Assembly (NCBI RefSeq): GCF_000002425.4
Contig: NC_037260.1
Coordinates: 10,031,414 to 10,095,413 of the forward strand
Origin: Physcomitrium patens
Taxonomy: Eukaryota; Streptophyta; Bryopsida; Funariales; Funariaceae
DNA length: 64,000 bases
Direction: 5' to 3'
The notes beneath the pieces are model-generated. The model did no database searches. It was not told where the DNA came from and saw nothing but the letters and a program-made list of their open reading frames with translations. Positions 11,401-21,999 of this stretch are shown here, piece by piece. Within the stretch, counting starts at the first letter, position 1. The number at the start of each line of letters is the position of its first letter. Made by a program: the position numbers and the translations under genes.

Positions 11401-11900
11401 AGTTGAAGAAAGCTCAAGAACGACAAAAGATAAATGCAGATGTATATCGTAAAGAGCAACCACAACTCAACGTGGGTGATAAGGTATGGCTACTTCGTCG
11501 CAATATCAAGACCACTCGACCTTGTGACAAATTGGACTATCGTAGGCTTGGCCCCTTTTCTGTTTCTGAACAGATCAACCCAGTTGCATATCGGTTACAT
11601 CTACCGGAGTCAATGAAGATCCATCCTGTATTCCACGTATCTCTTCTTGAACCATATAAGACAGTGGATATACAAGGAAGAAGACAAATGCCACCGCCTC
11701 CTATAGAAGTAGATAATAATGAAGAATTTGAGGTGGAAGAGATATTAGACTCAAGGTGGCGCCAAAATAAGCTGGAATATCTTGTTCATTGGTGCGGATA
11801 TGATATTAGTGAGCGCACATGGGAGCCATCCAGGAATCTAGCAAATGCATCAGCTAAAGTCAAAGTTTTTCATCAACGACATCCATCAAAACCAAGATGA
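8379..11900 (+). pseudogene. pol: pol: protease, RT, RNase H, integrase, chromodomain; one stop
   Basis: One frame runs from the gag overlap to 11900, broken only by TAA at 8769-8771; element D has a leucine codon there, so this is a mutation. The protease has LIDSGAS (about 8526-8546). Counting from 9138: RT fingers VKKKDGSLRM (31-40), motif A Asp78, active site YLDD (140-143); RNase H Asp288, Glu330, Asp357, Asp400; integrase zinc ligands H504, H511, C541, C544; integrase catalytic D574, D634, E670 (35 residues between the last two); GPF motif near 806; chromodomain about 864-912. Chromodomains of chromoviruses bind marked chromatin and steer integration. All catalytic residues are present, so the element was active recently. 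Confidence 0.95.
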
Positions 11901-11995
11901 AAACCTCTCTTATAAAAGAGACAAGATTGAGGCAAGATAACATTCAATTTCCTATTCTTGTTTGTAACTTCTTTGCATTTTGTGACGCTAATTAG

Positions 11996-12418
11996 ATGGA
12001 GAGCCAACAACCAGCGGATTCAACTCAAGAACCTTCGTTTGCTGACTTACCGGATGAGACATTGCGATTGTCACAACCTTCAAGACGACGCAACCGAGAT
12101 GAAGACCCTCAAGAACGACATGTTCTTCTTCGAATAGATGGTGAGATACAACGCGTTTGGTATCACGACCTTGGAAGAGATTCTCGATGTTTGGTGATAT
12201 TATTGGAGATAGGAATGACTCCTGATGGTCTTTCAAATGTATTATTTGAAGGAAGTTATGAAGGCCTCAACAGTGATCAAATAACAGGGTGGTCTTCTCG
12301 CCCTGGAATGGGACACTATCGATGGCTAAGAGGACCCATCAACTATCTTCGAAGAGAACAAAGATCAGAGTATGTAGCAAATACAATTCGCCGCATATTA
12401 GATTTTCTCAATATATAA
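11996..12418 (+). CDS. ORF3: conserved extra retrotransposon ORF, unknown function
   Basis: A 140-residue ORF starts 95 bases after pol and ends about 40 bases before the middle LTR. It is intact here. It begins MESQQPADSTQEPSF, has an Arg-rich patch (PSRRRNRDEDPQERH), then a longer region with VLLRIDGEIQRVWYHDLG and a C-terminal GHYRWLRGPINYLRREQR. I do not recognise a family. There is no signal peptide or membrane segment, so although it lies where an env gene would, nothing supports that. Copies or remnants occur at 14988-15410, 26990-27312, 34306-34734 and 44202-44624. The two young copies differ mostly at silent positions, which supports a translated protein. Confidence 0.8.
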   Translation: MESQQPADSTQEPSFADLPDETLRLSQPSRRRNRDEDPQERHVLLRIDGEIQRVWYHDLGRDSRCLVILLEIGMTPDGLSNVLFEGSYEGLNSDQITGWSSRPGMGHYRWLRGPINYLRREQRSEYVANTIRRILDFLNI

Positions 12419-12445
12419 TCACCGCTCCTCGTGGAACTCGTCCCT

Positions 12446-12456
12446 AGAAGGGGGGG
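12446..12456 (+). other. Polypurine tract before the middle LTR
   Basis: AGAAGGGGGGG precedes the LTR start by three bases. This is the usual plus-strand primer site of LTR elements. The same tract is at 15438-15448. Confidence 0.9.
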
Positions 12457-12459
12457 TAA

Positions 12460-12989
12460 TGTCACGGACATACATATAATTACCTATATGAATAGATAAA
12501 AGTATGTAAAAGTAGGTTAATTGTGTAATATCTTCTAGAGAAGCTTCTTAGAAGCTTCATAGACGCTGCTTTGACTTTATAGGAGTCTATAGTTGACTTT
12601 TAGGTTAGAAACTTGGTCAACAAGTTAGCCATGTGCCACACATATTGGAAGCTTAAAGAACAAGCTAACTACGTGGTCCATCCATAGAAAACTTGCCTTG
12701 CAAGCAAAGGCATGTGGCTTAGAAAGTCAACATATATTGGAGGTCTTATAGAACATCGCCACGTGGCTTCTAGTTAGATAGTATATATAGAGGCAAGAGT
12801 GAAGCCCTCTTCACTCTTGTCAACTCCTTTCTTGCTTCTAGTCTAGTTTCAAGGGTCTCTAGTTTTCTTGTATTTTGGCAATAGCCATTCCAGTTTCTTT
12901 CTTAATATACATATTTCTATTTTGTCCTATTTCTTTTTGAGAAAAGTCTCACTTACTCTTTAGCTTTCATCGAGTTCTTGTCCCTGACA
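12460..12989 (+). repeat. Middle LTR with a divergent U3
   Basis: It begins TGTCAC and ends CTGACA. From about 12809 onwards it is practically identical to the outer LTRs, but the U3 part (12460 to about 12800) differs clearly, with many substitutions and small gaps. TATA box at 12782-12789; inverted repeat 12794-12804 with 12809-12819, with a loop unlike the outer LTRs. It joins directly to RNase H coding sequence at 12990, with no leader, primer site, gag, protease or RT. Confidence 0.9.
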
Positions 12990-14893
12990 CAGATGCATCG
13001 GATTTTGCCTTGGGTGCAGTTTTATCACAAATGGGAACAGATGACAAACTTCATTCGATAGCTTTTCATTCAAGAAAATTCTCAGCAGCCGAGATCAATT
13101 ATGAGATCCACGATAAAGAACTTCTTGCAATCGTGGATTCCTTTCAAGAATGGCGTCATTATCTAGAAGGTGCTTCTAGTCCAGTCACTGTGTATACAGA
13201 TCACAAGAACCTCGAGTATTTCATGTCAGCACGCATGTTGAATCGTCGTCAAGCTCGTTGGAGTATGTCTTTGTCAAGATTCGACTTCATTATCACTTAT
13301 CGGCGAGGAAAACAACAAGGTTTGTCCGATGCCCTGTCTAGACGTTCTTATTTTGTACCAAAAGAAGGAGATGCAGCTTTTGAGCAACAAAGAACGGTCC
13401 TCTTGAAACCGGAGTAATTTCATCTCCGAGCAGTGAAATCAACACTGACTGTTGATTCAACTTTTCTCAAGCAAATCCAGTCCAGTATGTCCTCAGACCC
13501 TCTTGTTCATGATATCGAGAATAATTCTTCCAAGTCTCATGATTCTTCTAAGTTCGAGTTCAAGAATAATCTATTATATTTTGAAGGACGCCTATATGTT
13601 CCAGAAGGAAAAGCACGTTTGCGTGTTCTTCAAGCACGTCATGACTTTCCAGCAGCAGGGCACTTTGGATATAATAAGACTCTGGAACTCATATCAAGAG
13701 ATTTTTGGTGGCCACAAATGTGGAAGTCAGTCAAAGACTTTGTACAATCATGTGATATTTGTTCAAGATCAAAAATTCCTCGACATCGACCTTACGGACT
13801 TCTTCAGCCATTACCTATACCAGAACAACCATGGTCTTCTGTTTCTATGGATTTCATCACAGATCTTCCAAACTCAAGATCTTATGATTCTATATTTGTG
13901 ATAGTAGATCGTTTCACCAAGATGGCACATTTTATGCCATGTACAAAATCTATCACAGGTGAAGAAACAGCTAAGCTTTTCATTGATAATATCTATCGCT
14001 ATCATGGATTACCTAAAGATATCATATCGGATAGGGGAACTCAATTTGTGTCGAGATTCTGGAGGACTCTTTTCAAGATTTTAAAAGTGGACATAAAGCT
14101 ATCTTCAGCTTTCCATCCTCAAACTGATGGACAAACAGAGCGCGTAAACCAAGTCTTGGAACAGTATTTAAGGTGTACCATCAACTACCAACAAGATGAT
14201 TGGACAATCCTTCTGCCATTGGCAGAGTTTACTTATAATAATACGGTACATTCCTCCACGCAACAAACACCTTTCTTTGCCAATTATGGCTATCATCCAC
14301 GACTTGATACTTTTGATTTTTCAAAAGTTGATAATCCTGCAGCAGAAGACATGGCAAATCGGTTGTCAGAGTTACATGCAATATTGAAGGCGCAGTTGAA
14401 GAAAGCTCAAGAACGACAAAAGATAAATGCAGATGTATATCGTAAAGAGCAACCACAACTCAACGTGGGTGATAAGGTATGGCTACTTCGTCGTAATATC
14501 AAGACCACTCGACCTTGTGACAAATTGGACTATCGTAGGCTTGGCCCCTTTTCTGTTTCTGAACAGATCAACCCAGTTGCATATCGGTTACATCTACCGG
14601 AGTCAATGAAGATCCATCCTGTATTCCACGTGTCTCTTCTTGAACCATATAAGACAGTGGATATACAAGGAAGAAGACAAATGCCACCGCCTCCTATAGA
14701 AGTAGATAATAATGAAGAATTTGAGGTGGAAGAGATATTAGACTCAAGGCGGCGCCGAAATAAGCTGGAATATCTTGTTCATTGGCGCGGATATGATATT
14801 AGTGAGCGCACATGGGAGCCATCCAGGAATCTAGCAAATGCATCAGCTAAAGTCAAAGTTTTTCATCAACGACATCCATCAAAACCAAGATGA
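12990..14893 (+). pseudogene. pol: Second, 5'-truncated pol: RNase H, integrase, chromodomain
   Basis: This repeats 9990-11900 almost exactly. It starts at the first RNase H Asp region and keeps the rest of RNase H, the integrase zinc finger and DDE residues, and the chromodomain. A glutamine codon has become TAA at 13415-13417. No start codon or promoter context fits a separate protein, and gag, protease and RT are missing, so this unit cannot act alone. Amino-acid differences from the first copy are few. Confidence 0.93.
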
Positions 14894-14987
14894 AAACCTC
14901 TCTTATAAAAGAGACAAGATTGAGGCAAGATAACATTCAATTTCCTATCCTTGTTTGTAACTTCTTTACATTTGTGACGCTAATTAG

Positions 14988-15410
14988 ATGGAGAGCCAAC
15001 AACCAGCGGATTCAACTCAAGAACCTTCGTTTGCTGACCTGCCGGACGAGACATTACGATTGTCACAACCTTCAAGACGACGCAATCGAGGATAAGATCT
15101 TGAAGAACGACATGTTCTTCCTCGAATAGATGGTGAGATACAACGCGTTTGGTATCACGATTTGGGAAGGGACTCCCGATGTTTGGTGATTTTGCTAGAG
15201 GTAGGAACAACTCCTGATGGTGTTTCGAATATTCTATTCGAAGGAAGTTATGAAGGCCTCAATAATGATCAAATAACTGGGTGGTCTTCCCGCCCTGGTA
15301 TGGGACACTACCGATGGTTGAGAGGCCCTATCAATCATCTTCGAAGAGAACAGAGATCAAAGTATGTGGCGAATATAATTCGTCGCATCATAGATTTCCT
15401 CAACATATGA
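14988..15410 (+). pseudogene. Second ORF3 copy with one internal stop
   Basis: Same length and frame as the ORF at 11996-12418. The first about 50 bases are identical; after that the copies differ at several dozen positions, mostly silent third-base changes, with about 15 amino-acid changes. A stop lies in the Arg/Asp-rich segment near 15093. The contrast with the nearly identical pol upstream suggests that this 3' end comes from another subfamily. Confidence 0.85.
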
Positions 15411-15451
15411 TGACCGCTCCTCGTGGAACTCGTCTCTAGAAGGGGGGGTAA

Positions 15452-16004
15452 TGTCACGGCCATAATCATATAAGCTAATAATTACATATAGAAATAGGTA
15501 GAAGTAAGTAAAAGTAGATAAAAGTAAGTTAATTGTATAATATTTAATATAGAAGCTTCCTAGAAACTTCCTAGACGCTGCTTTGACTTCATAGGTGTCT
15601 TTAATTGACTTTTTGGATTAGAAACGTGGTCAACAAGTTGGCCATGTGCCACACATGTTGTTAGCTTGAAGATCAAGCTAACTATGTGGCCCACACGTAG
15701 GAAAACTTGCCTTGTAAGTCAAGGCATGTGTCCTACAAAGTCAACACATATTGGAGGTCCTATAGAACGTCGCCACGTAGCCCCTAGTTAGATAGTATAT
15801 ATAGAGACAAGAGTGAAGGCTTCTTCACTCTTGTCAACTCCTTTCTTGCTTCTAGTCTAGTTTCAAGGGTCTCTAGTTTTCTTGTATTTTGGCAATAGCC
15901 ATTCCAGTTTCTTTCTTAATATACATATTTCTATTTTGTCCTATTTCTTTTTTGAGAAAAGTCTCACTTACTCTTTAGCTTTCATCGAGTTCTTGTCCTT
16001 GACA
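15452..16004 (+). repeat. 3' LTR of the compound element
   Basis: Nearly identical to 6635-7188 (differences seen at an A/G near 15520 and a T/C near 15576). Preceded by the polypurine tract 15438-15448. TATA 15796-15803; inverted repeat 15807-15818 with 15823-15834. Followed by the target duplication. Confidence 0.93.
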
Positions 16005-16009
16005 AATAA
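16005..16009. repeat. Target-site duplication AATAA (right)
   Basis: Same five bases as at 6630-6634, directly after the last LTR. Confidence 0.85.
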
Positions 16010-17045
16010 TCATTTTTGATATCATGAATAAGAAGATTAGAGACATATTTGATTGAATTTTCTTGACAAATATTGAATTAATAGTCAATAGTGATTTTAT
16101 TGCTTGAAGATGAAAATACTATGGTTTCAAGAAGATCATTCTTTGTTGATCAAAAGCTATATCTCTTTCTTTTGGTGCAAGATAAGAAAGTCTAGAAAGA
16201 GCATATACTAAACCTTATTATGTTTCAAATTGATAAGTGACATTCAAATCAAATCTTAATAAAGACATGCTTCAATAGGCTTGGCAACAATTCAAAACAT
16301 GTACCGACATGAAGTACTTGAAATTTTTATAATCCGTATATATGGTGACTAGACTAAAAGTGCCTTCTAGATAATGATGCTATTTTTGAAATGAATCCAT
16401 AATTACAAGAAGTTCTTTGTTGTGGATTTCATAATTAATCTTGAATATTAGAAATTTCCTAAAATAAAAAGCTATAAGATGGAGCTTGTCATTTGCTCCT
16501 ATTTGTGATAAAATAATATCTATAGTAAAGTCTAGTGTATTTATTTTTATAAAAAATGCCTTAAAAAAATTAACATAATATAAAATTGGTCTAAAAATAA
16601 ATGCTATCTTTAAGGCTTCAAAAGATATTTTTAGCTTCTTTGCTATATTCAAGTTTATTATTACATATCAAGTATATAAGAAGAGGTAAAATTTGAAATT
16701 TTTTTTAATAAAGATCTTGTAATAATTAGAAAATTTCAAAAAATATTATATATCATTAATTATTTTAAGAACCTTTCAATTCATGATGGTTTTGACCTTC
16801 TTAGGATCCATTATAAGACCATCATTTGAAATGATATATCGCAAAAAGTTAACTTGAGTAATGTAGAATATATACTTTTTCATCTTTGTATACAATCTAA
16901 TATCTCTGACTTTTTGTAATATATGACAAATATGACGTTTAGGTTTTTTTGTATTCTTAGAATAGATTAGAATTTTTCATAAATAATAAATAATAAAATT
17001 ATCAAGAATTTTATGAAAAATATCATTCATGAGATATTAAAAAGT
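16005..17045 (-). pseudogene. Element M pol 5' part: RNase H and RT remnant
   Basis: The minus strand continues the remnant that ends at 6634. The open stretch 16652-16380 aligns with RNase H (blocks like DKLHLIAFYFRKF and NYEIHNKELL). Further on, RT C-terminal blocks can be followed to about 17045, where it breaks off in the middle of RT. Many stops. Joining 6634 to 16010 gives a continuous alignment with element G at 47280-47420, confirming that the compound element inserted here. Confidence 0.8.
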
Positions 17046-17059
17046 AATTAGTATATTTG

Positions 17060-17124
17060 TAATTATACTAATTATAATTAATAATTATACTAGATATAAT
17101 TAATAATTATACTAATTATAATTA
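17060..17124. repeat. 22-base tandem repeat, about three units
   Basis: Units close to AATTATACTAATTATAATTA repeat about three times between the broken end of element M and the right inverted-repeat arm. No function is evident. Confidence 0.75.
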
Positions 17125-17390
17125 TAAATTTAAGATTTGATTAGGATTTATTTAGGATTTTTTGAGCCATTGAATTGACTCACTTTGATATTTAGTATAA
17201 AAAATACATTTATTATGCTTAAAACATAAATTTTATAAATTAATATTAGAATTTTAGGAAAAAATAAAAAATAGATTGCTAATAGCAGACATATAATTTA
17301 AGATAGAGTTTAATAAGAAAAAACTATAAAGACTATATTTTTCTAGTTAGCTAGTAGTAGAAGAATTATAAAAGAAGTAGTCTTCGTATC

Positions 17391-17422
<32 letters not shown>

Positions 17423-18157
17423 TATATCTAGTGAGATTTAATTATGATGGATTTGAAGATTTTTTCCAAATTCAACAAATCTAAGTGGCAAAGTGATTCT
17501 TTTAATTTAAGAAAGCCTTTCAAATGCAATGGAGGCATCAAATGCACCATGTGGAGTGAAGAAAATAAGATCAACACCCTTTCCTTCAAAATACAATAAG
17601 AAAAATGAAATTCTCATTTTTTGAAGAATTTTACAAATATTACCTAAATCCTTGTGAGTAAAAAAAACCTTCATAAAAGTTGCAAAGGAGCATAGATTGA
17701 TGCATGTGAATAGTCAATCTTAGCATAAAAAGGTGTTTTAAACACAATAGTTAAGTTATATTTATCAAAAAGTGTTATTTTTCCAACTTACAAGAGCCAT
17801 CAGCCTTAGTCACGAAATTAACTTTTAGATAAAGGAAGGCCGTAGATCTACATTAAGGGTCTTAGAGATCAAGGGTGGAGATATGGCCGCCCTTCCATAA
17901 GCCACCACTCAATTGTATAAGAGTGGTTTGGTTTCCCAAGCCTCTCTCTCCTTCTTTCTTTGGATGAAAGCAAAGCCATGCCAAAATGTAGTCTCAACCT
18001 TAATCCTAATTTTATTTTTTTTGCTTTTTTCTTGGTCTTAGATCTCATTGTGAACTTTAGGAATATATGAGTGTTGGTTTTGTGTTGTAGGTGGTGCTTG
18101 TTGTGGATTAAAAGGCGCCCCTTTGTACTTAGTGGTCATCAATCATTTCCATAGTCA
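17125..18157. repeat. Right arm of the long inverted repeat
   Basis: Reverse complement of 1-1030 with very few differences. Its outer end (18157) pairs with base 1 of the window. Inner ends of both arms lie in AT-rich sequence with a TTAGGATTT-like motif. See the left arm for content. Confidence 0.9.
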
Positions 18158-18739
18158 AAAGGATTTGAGGGGCTTTGGATTTTTTTTAATTAGTCTATGG
18201 TTTTCTAATGATTTATAAATAAAGATTTTTCATCACATAGCCTTTGTTATTAGCTTTTCAACGAGCTAAGGCTTGCTCAATTTGGAGTTGAACCAAATTT
18301 TTGGTGAACTCTTGAGTACAAAAGGCGGCTATATTGGTAATTTCAATAATCCAACTTTGAAAAGGCATTTCTCAATGCCATTTATTGGGGTCATTTTGAA
18401 ATTTTAGAAGTACAAAATTTTTCAAGTTAATCTTCTATTGGCATAGATTTCATTAAATTTGAAGCAATTTCGAATTTTAAACGAATTTTTGAGTGAAGAG
18501 GGTTGGCTGTAGCAATAGGCCCAATGATCCAACTTTGAAGAAACATTACTCGTAGCTCAAGTACTAGATTGCCACGAAAATTACAAAGCAAGAGTTTCTT
18601 GAAGTTAAATTTTTACAACCACAAAAATCATAAGATTTAAAAATAATTTGAATTTTTTGCAAATTTTGGAGTAAAAGGGGGGTGCTTCCTTCAATCCTTG
18701 GCATTGTCAAGGTTCTTCCGCTTGTACCTTTCTTTATTT
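18158..18739. other. Unassigned repeat-like stretch
   Basis: No coding potential seen. Two degenerate sub-repeats of roughly 180 bases (around 18300-18480 and 18500-18660) share blocks such as ATCCAACTTTGAA. This may be the continuation of the repeat family whose arms form the inverted repeat, since the left arm is cut by the window edge. Confidence 0.35.
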
Positions 18740-20244
18740 TTACTTTTTATCAATATGATCTTTCAATGCTAAAAGATCGTTTTATAATAGGTTGTAGATT
18801 GGGCCAAATGGTAGCTGAGCCCCCTTCTTGAAGATCAATGGCACAATTATATAGTTAATTTTTTGGCAATATATTAGGATTTTTTTCCTTTTAAAGATAC
18901 CTTGAAATTCCTTATATTATTGTGGGATAGTTACTAGTAAGCTTGCTTCTTTACAAACTAGAATTTCATAAATAAAAAATGGTATTTCCATCTTAGTTGT
19001 CTTCATAAAAGCCCTTACTTTAAAAAATAAAGGCTTTTTTGTTGTTGATTTTTTTATAGATTTTATCTAAAGAGATTCTAAAAGAAATTCAATCTTATGA
19101 AACCTCCAATTTATAAATGGATTATATCTTTTTAACCACAAAAGTCTTAGAATGATAGAATTAGATAGAATTTTATTAATATTAAATATTATTTTGCTAC
19201 TATACTCCTTAAATGATATTTCTAACAATATGGTCTGATGGATAATATTGCTTAAAGATAAAAATTAACCATCTATTACTTCTACATATATAGATTTTGA
19301 TTTTTATACTAAATTTTTTTATGAAGTTTGATAAGTTTTTAATTTAAAAAACAAGTAAATACTCTTAAATCTAATAAGGTATCTTTTTGAAGTTTTTATA
19401 AGTCAAGAAATCAATGTATAATAAAAAAATAATAAGATTGAGTAAAGAGAGAAGGACCTTGATAAACTTGAGGTATTAAAATGTCCAATTGTATGGTTTC
19501 TATTGTAATTGGACTTCTTTGCTTATTTGAATGATTGCACTCCTAGTCTTAATTGTATTTTGTTTTTTTTAGAAAATTTTCAAATTTGTGGTCTCTTCAC
19601 TATAATACAAGCATGGACCTTATTCAAATCAATACTTTTTTTTTGCTATTGTAAGAAGTTTGAATCATATTACATTAATTTTTATATTTTTAATTTTGAA
19701 ATATGGAAGCAATGTATTTGTTGAAGCAATAAAGTACAAATTTCTAATGCATTTCTTTAGCAAAGTCCATACATATTAATCTTAAAAATATTGAAATAAT
19801 TGATTATTATACTTTACAAGTTGGTTTATGGCTTCATTGAGTGTTTAAAGATCAAATAATAATAATAATACATCTTTCAAATCATCCATTAGTTGTCAAT
19901 AGACTTAACTTATAAAAGTTTATTCATTCCAATTAATATCATAAGCCAATTTTCTAAAATTAAATATATAAATTGATACAAAATATGACCTTTGACGTAA
20001 TAAATGAATCTTTGTTGTTGTTTATTGAACCTTATAATATTTTTCAAATGTCTTTATCAATACTTCTAAAAAAACTTCAAAGTTACTTAAGATTAAAAAT
20101 TTCTTCTTAGATAAAAGAGCAAATCAAGATAAGGCTTATCTTGTGAATAAGGTTTCAACTAAATCAACTTGCAACTTCTCTATTAGATAGCACTCAAATT
20201 GCAGAAAACTTTTTAACTAAATTTGATTAATAAATCTTTAAAAT
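18740..20244 (-). pseudogene. Element C: gag-protease-RT junction remnant, minus strand
   Basis: The minus strand aligns with gag and the protease/RT linker of element B and with the comparable part of element G (48720-49260). A gag block like AYDINWNE is visible near 19930. Heavily interrupted by stops. The right end meets element B at 20245; the C alignment resumes at 27767, showing that B inserted into C. Confidence 0.65.
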
Positions 20245-20662
20245 TGTCACGAATATATAATTGAAGAAGATTTAAGAAGTTTCTTGAAGATCCTAGAAGG
20301 TTCTAGAAGATTCTAATAGATTCTAAAAAGATTCTAAAAGATTCTAAAAGGTTCTCATAGATTCTAAGAAAGTTCTAAAAGGTCATAGAAAATCTTAGAA
20401 GGTTCTAGGAGGCTTTAGATGATTTAAGAAGTTGCCAAAGTAGGATCTTAGGCTTGCTTTATTCTCAAGCCTTATAAAACTTTTCAAGAAGCTTCTTAGG
20501 ATCTAGTATATATAGGAGTCGAGGCTGAGGGGATCTTTAATCTCAAAAATTCACTTCTTGTGGTCTAGCTAGGACCTTCTTATCTTGTATTGAGCTATTG
20601 TTTCAATATTGAGCTAACTCTATTTCTTGATCTTGAATCCTTGTCTTATATATGGTTCCTAA
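20245..20662 (+). repeat. 5' LTR of element B
   Basis: Starts TGTCACGAAT. U3 contains an array of alternating GAA and TTC triplets at 5-base steps (20266-20323). A short TATATATA-like box lies near 20510-20516. The right end is judged by comparison with the LTR at 27367. Confidence 0.8.
20266..20323 (+). promoter_or_regulatory. Heat-shock-element-like array in U3
   Basis: Triplets GAA and TTC alternate at 5-base steps: GAA 20266, TTT 20271, GAA 20276, TTC 20281, GAA 20286, TCC 20291, GAA 20296, TTC 20301, GAA 20306, TTC 20311, a gap unit, TTC 20321. Runs of nGAAnnTTCn are the binding pattern of plant heat-shock factors. The other LTR keeps shorter perfect pieces (27429-27436, 27444-27451). 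Heat response is inferred, not shown. Confidence 0.65.
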
Positions 20663-20881
20663 AAGTTTGTCGAGACTACCACAAGACAATATTAGAAGCT
20701 TAGTCTTTCTTGATAGAGAATGGATTATTCTTTTCTTTGAAAGTACTATAGTATTTTAGAGGTTGCACATTATCCTCTTCTAAACTAATATTATTCTTTT
20801 CTTAATATTATTTTGGTTTTTTTTTATATATATCATAGATTAGGTTTTTTTTTTTAAAAGCATCTATTTTTCTATTTTTCT

Positions 20882-21967
20882 ATGGTAAAAGGTAGAAAAG
20901 ATAATATGACAAATTCTAAAGAGATCAAATTAGATTCTATTTTTAATGCTCTTAAAGCATTGAAAATCAAAATAGAGACTTTGTTGAAGCAAAATAAAGA
21001 ACTATATATGATTATACATAATGGTCAAGGAGTTGGAGTGCCTTAACCACTACATCAAATAGCAATAGAGATTCCAAAATCTCAAACGACTATGTTTGCT
21101 TCCACAAACATGGGAGGTACATCCACTCAAGGCAATGATCTGACAACAATAAAAATAAAAGAATCAAAGATTAGCTTTTTAAAAAATTTTGATGGCATCT
21201 ACTTAAAATTTTATGGCTTTGTAAACTAAGTAAAACTAATCACCTTGCTTCAACTTCAATGATATTCCACTAAAGTATCTCGTATTGTTTTGGTTGGAAC
21301 CTTGCTCTTAGATCAAGCTTTATTTTGGTTTGCTTGATTATTTGAAAAGAATTCTCTTATATTGCACAATTTTGAAGAATTTTTGGTAGCATTTGTGAAA
21401 GCATTTGGTAAATATGATAAGGTTTGTTTTTTATCAACTGAAATTCAAAGCCTTTGACAAGAAACACATTTTGTATCAATATATGCCTCAAATTTTTGAC
21501 AATTAGCATGTAATATAAATTGGAAAAAAGATGCGTTGATGAACCAATTTCATTGAGGATTAGAGACAATGTCAAGGACTTATTGTTGTCTATTTTAGGT
21601 CCTCAAATACTCAATGAAGCCATTAGTCAAGCTGTGAAGTATAATAATTATTTATTTCAATGACAACAAGATAAACGTTCTTCAATTATGCCACATGTTT
21701 ATACCAATTATTCTGCAGCTTCTTCACCATCCAATTCTAATGAGCATTTGAAAATAAAAGGTATGTGGATTGATGTGGTTTGCTTCAAACCTCTTTTTGA
21801 CTAAAATAAAAAAGTGTCGAAGGAAATTTAGCCTATGCTTATATTATAGAAAAACTAGCCATAAGATAAATAATTATTTAGAAAAATGCTAGCATATATA
21901 TCAAATGAGGAATGTGACCACATCATTAAAAGCTTTGTAGAAAAACAAGGACATTCAACTACAGTAA
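20882..21967 (+). pseudogene. gag: gag of element B, decayed
   Basis: Begins at ATG 20882 and can be followed to the conserved gag stop (TAA 21965-21967), at the same place as in the compound element. Capsid-like blocks match (for example near 21290-21340); several in-frame stops interrupt it. The zinc-knuckle area near 21835-21890 has lost cysteines. Confidence 0.75.
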
Positions 21968-21999
21968 GAATCATGTGGCTGGATTCTTTACTATCACAA

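Larger units (their letters stand above)
6635..16004 (+). mobile_element. Young compound Ty3/gypsy chromovirus with three LTRs
   Basis: Order: LTR (6635-7188), gag, protease-RT-RNase H-integrase-chromodomain, ORF3, LTR (12460-12989), a second internal region starting within RNase H and running to ORF3, then LTR (15452-16004). I could see only two differences between the outer LTRs over about 554 bases, and one 5-bp duplication flanks the whole. The middle LTR differs strongly in U3 but matches in R-U5. The element lies inside minus-strand element M. The first unit has a 1-base gag deletion and one pol stop; the second unit has one stop in pol and one in ORF3. Confidence 0.92.

Noticed and set aside
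11996-12418. ORF3 as an envelope gene
   Set aside because: Position fits, but there is no signal peptide, membrane segment or glycoprotein feature.
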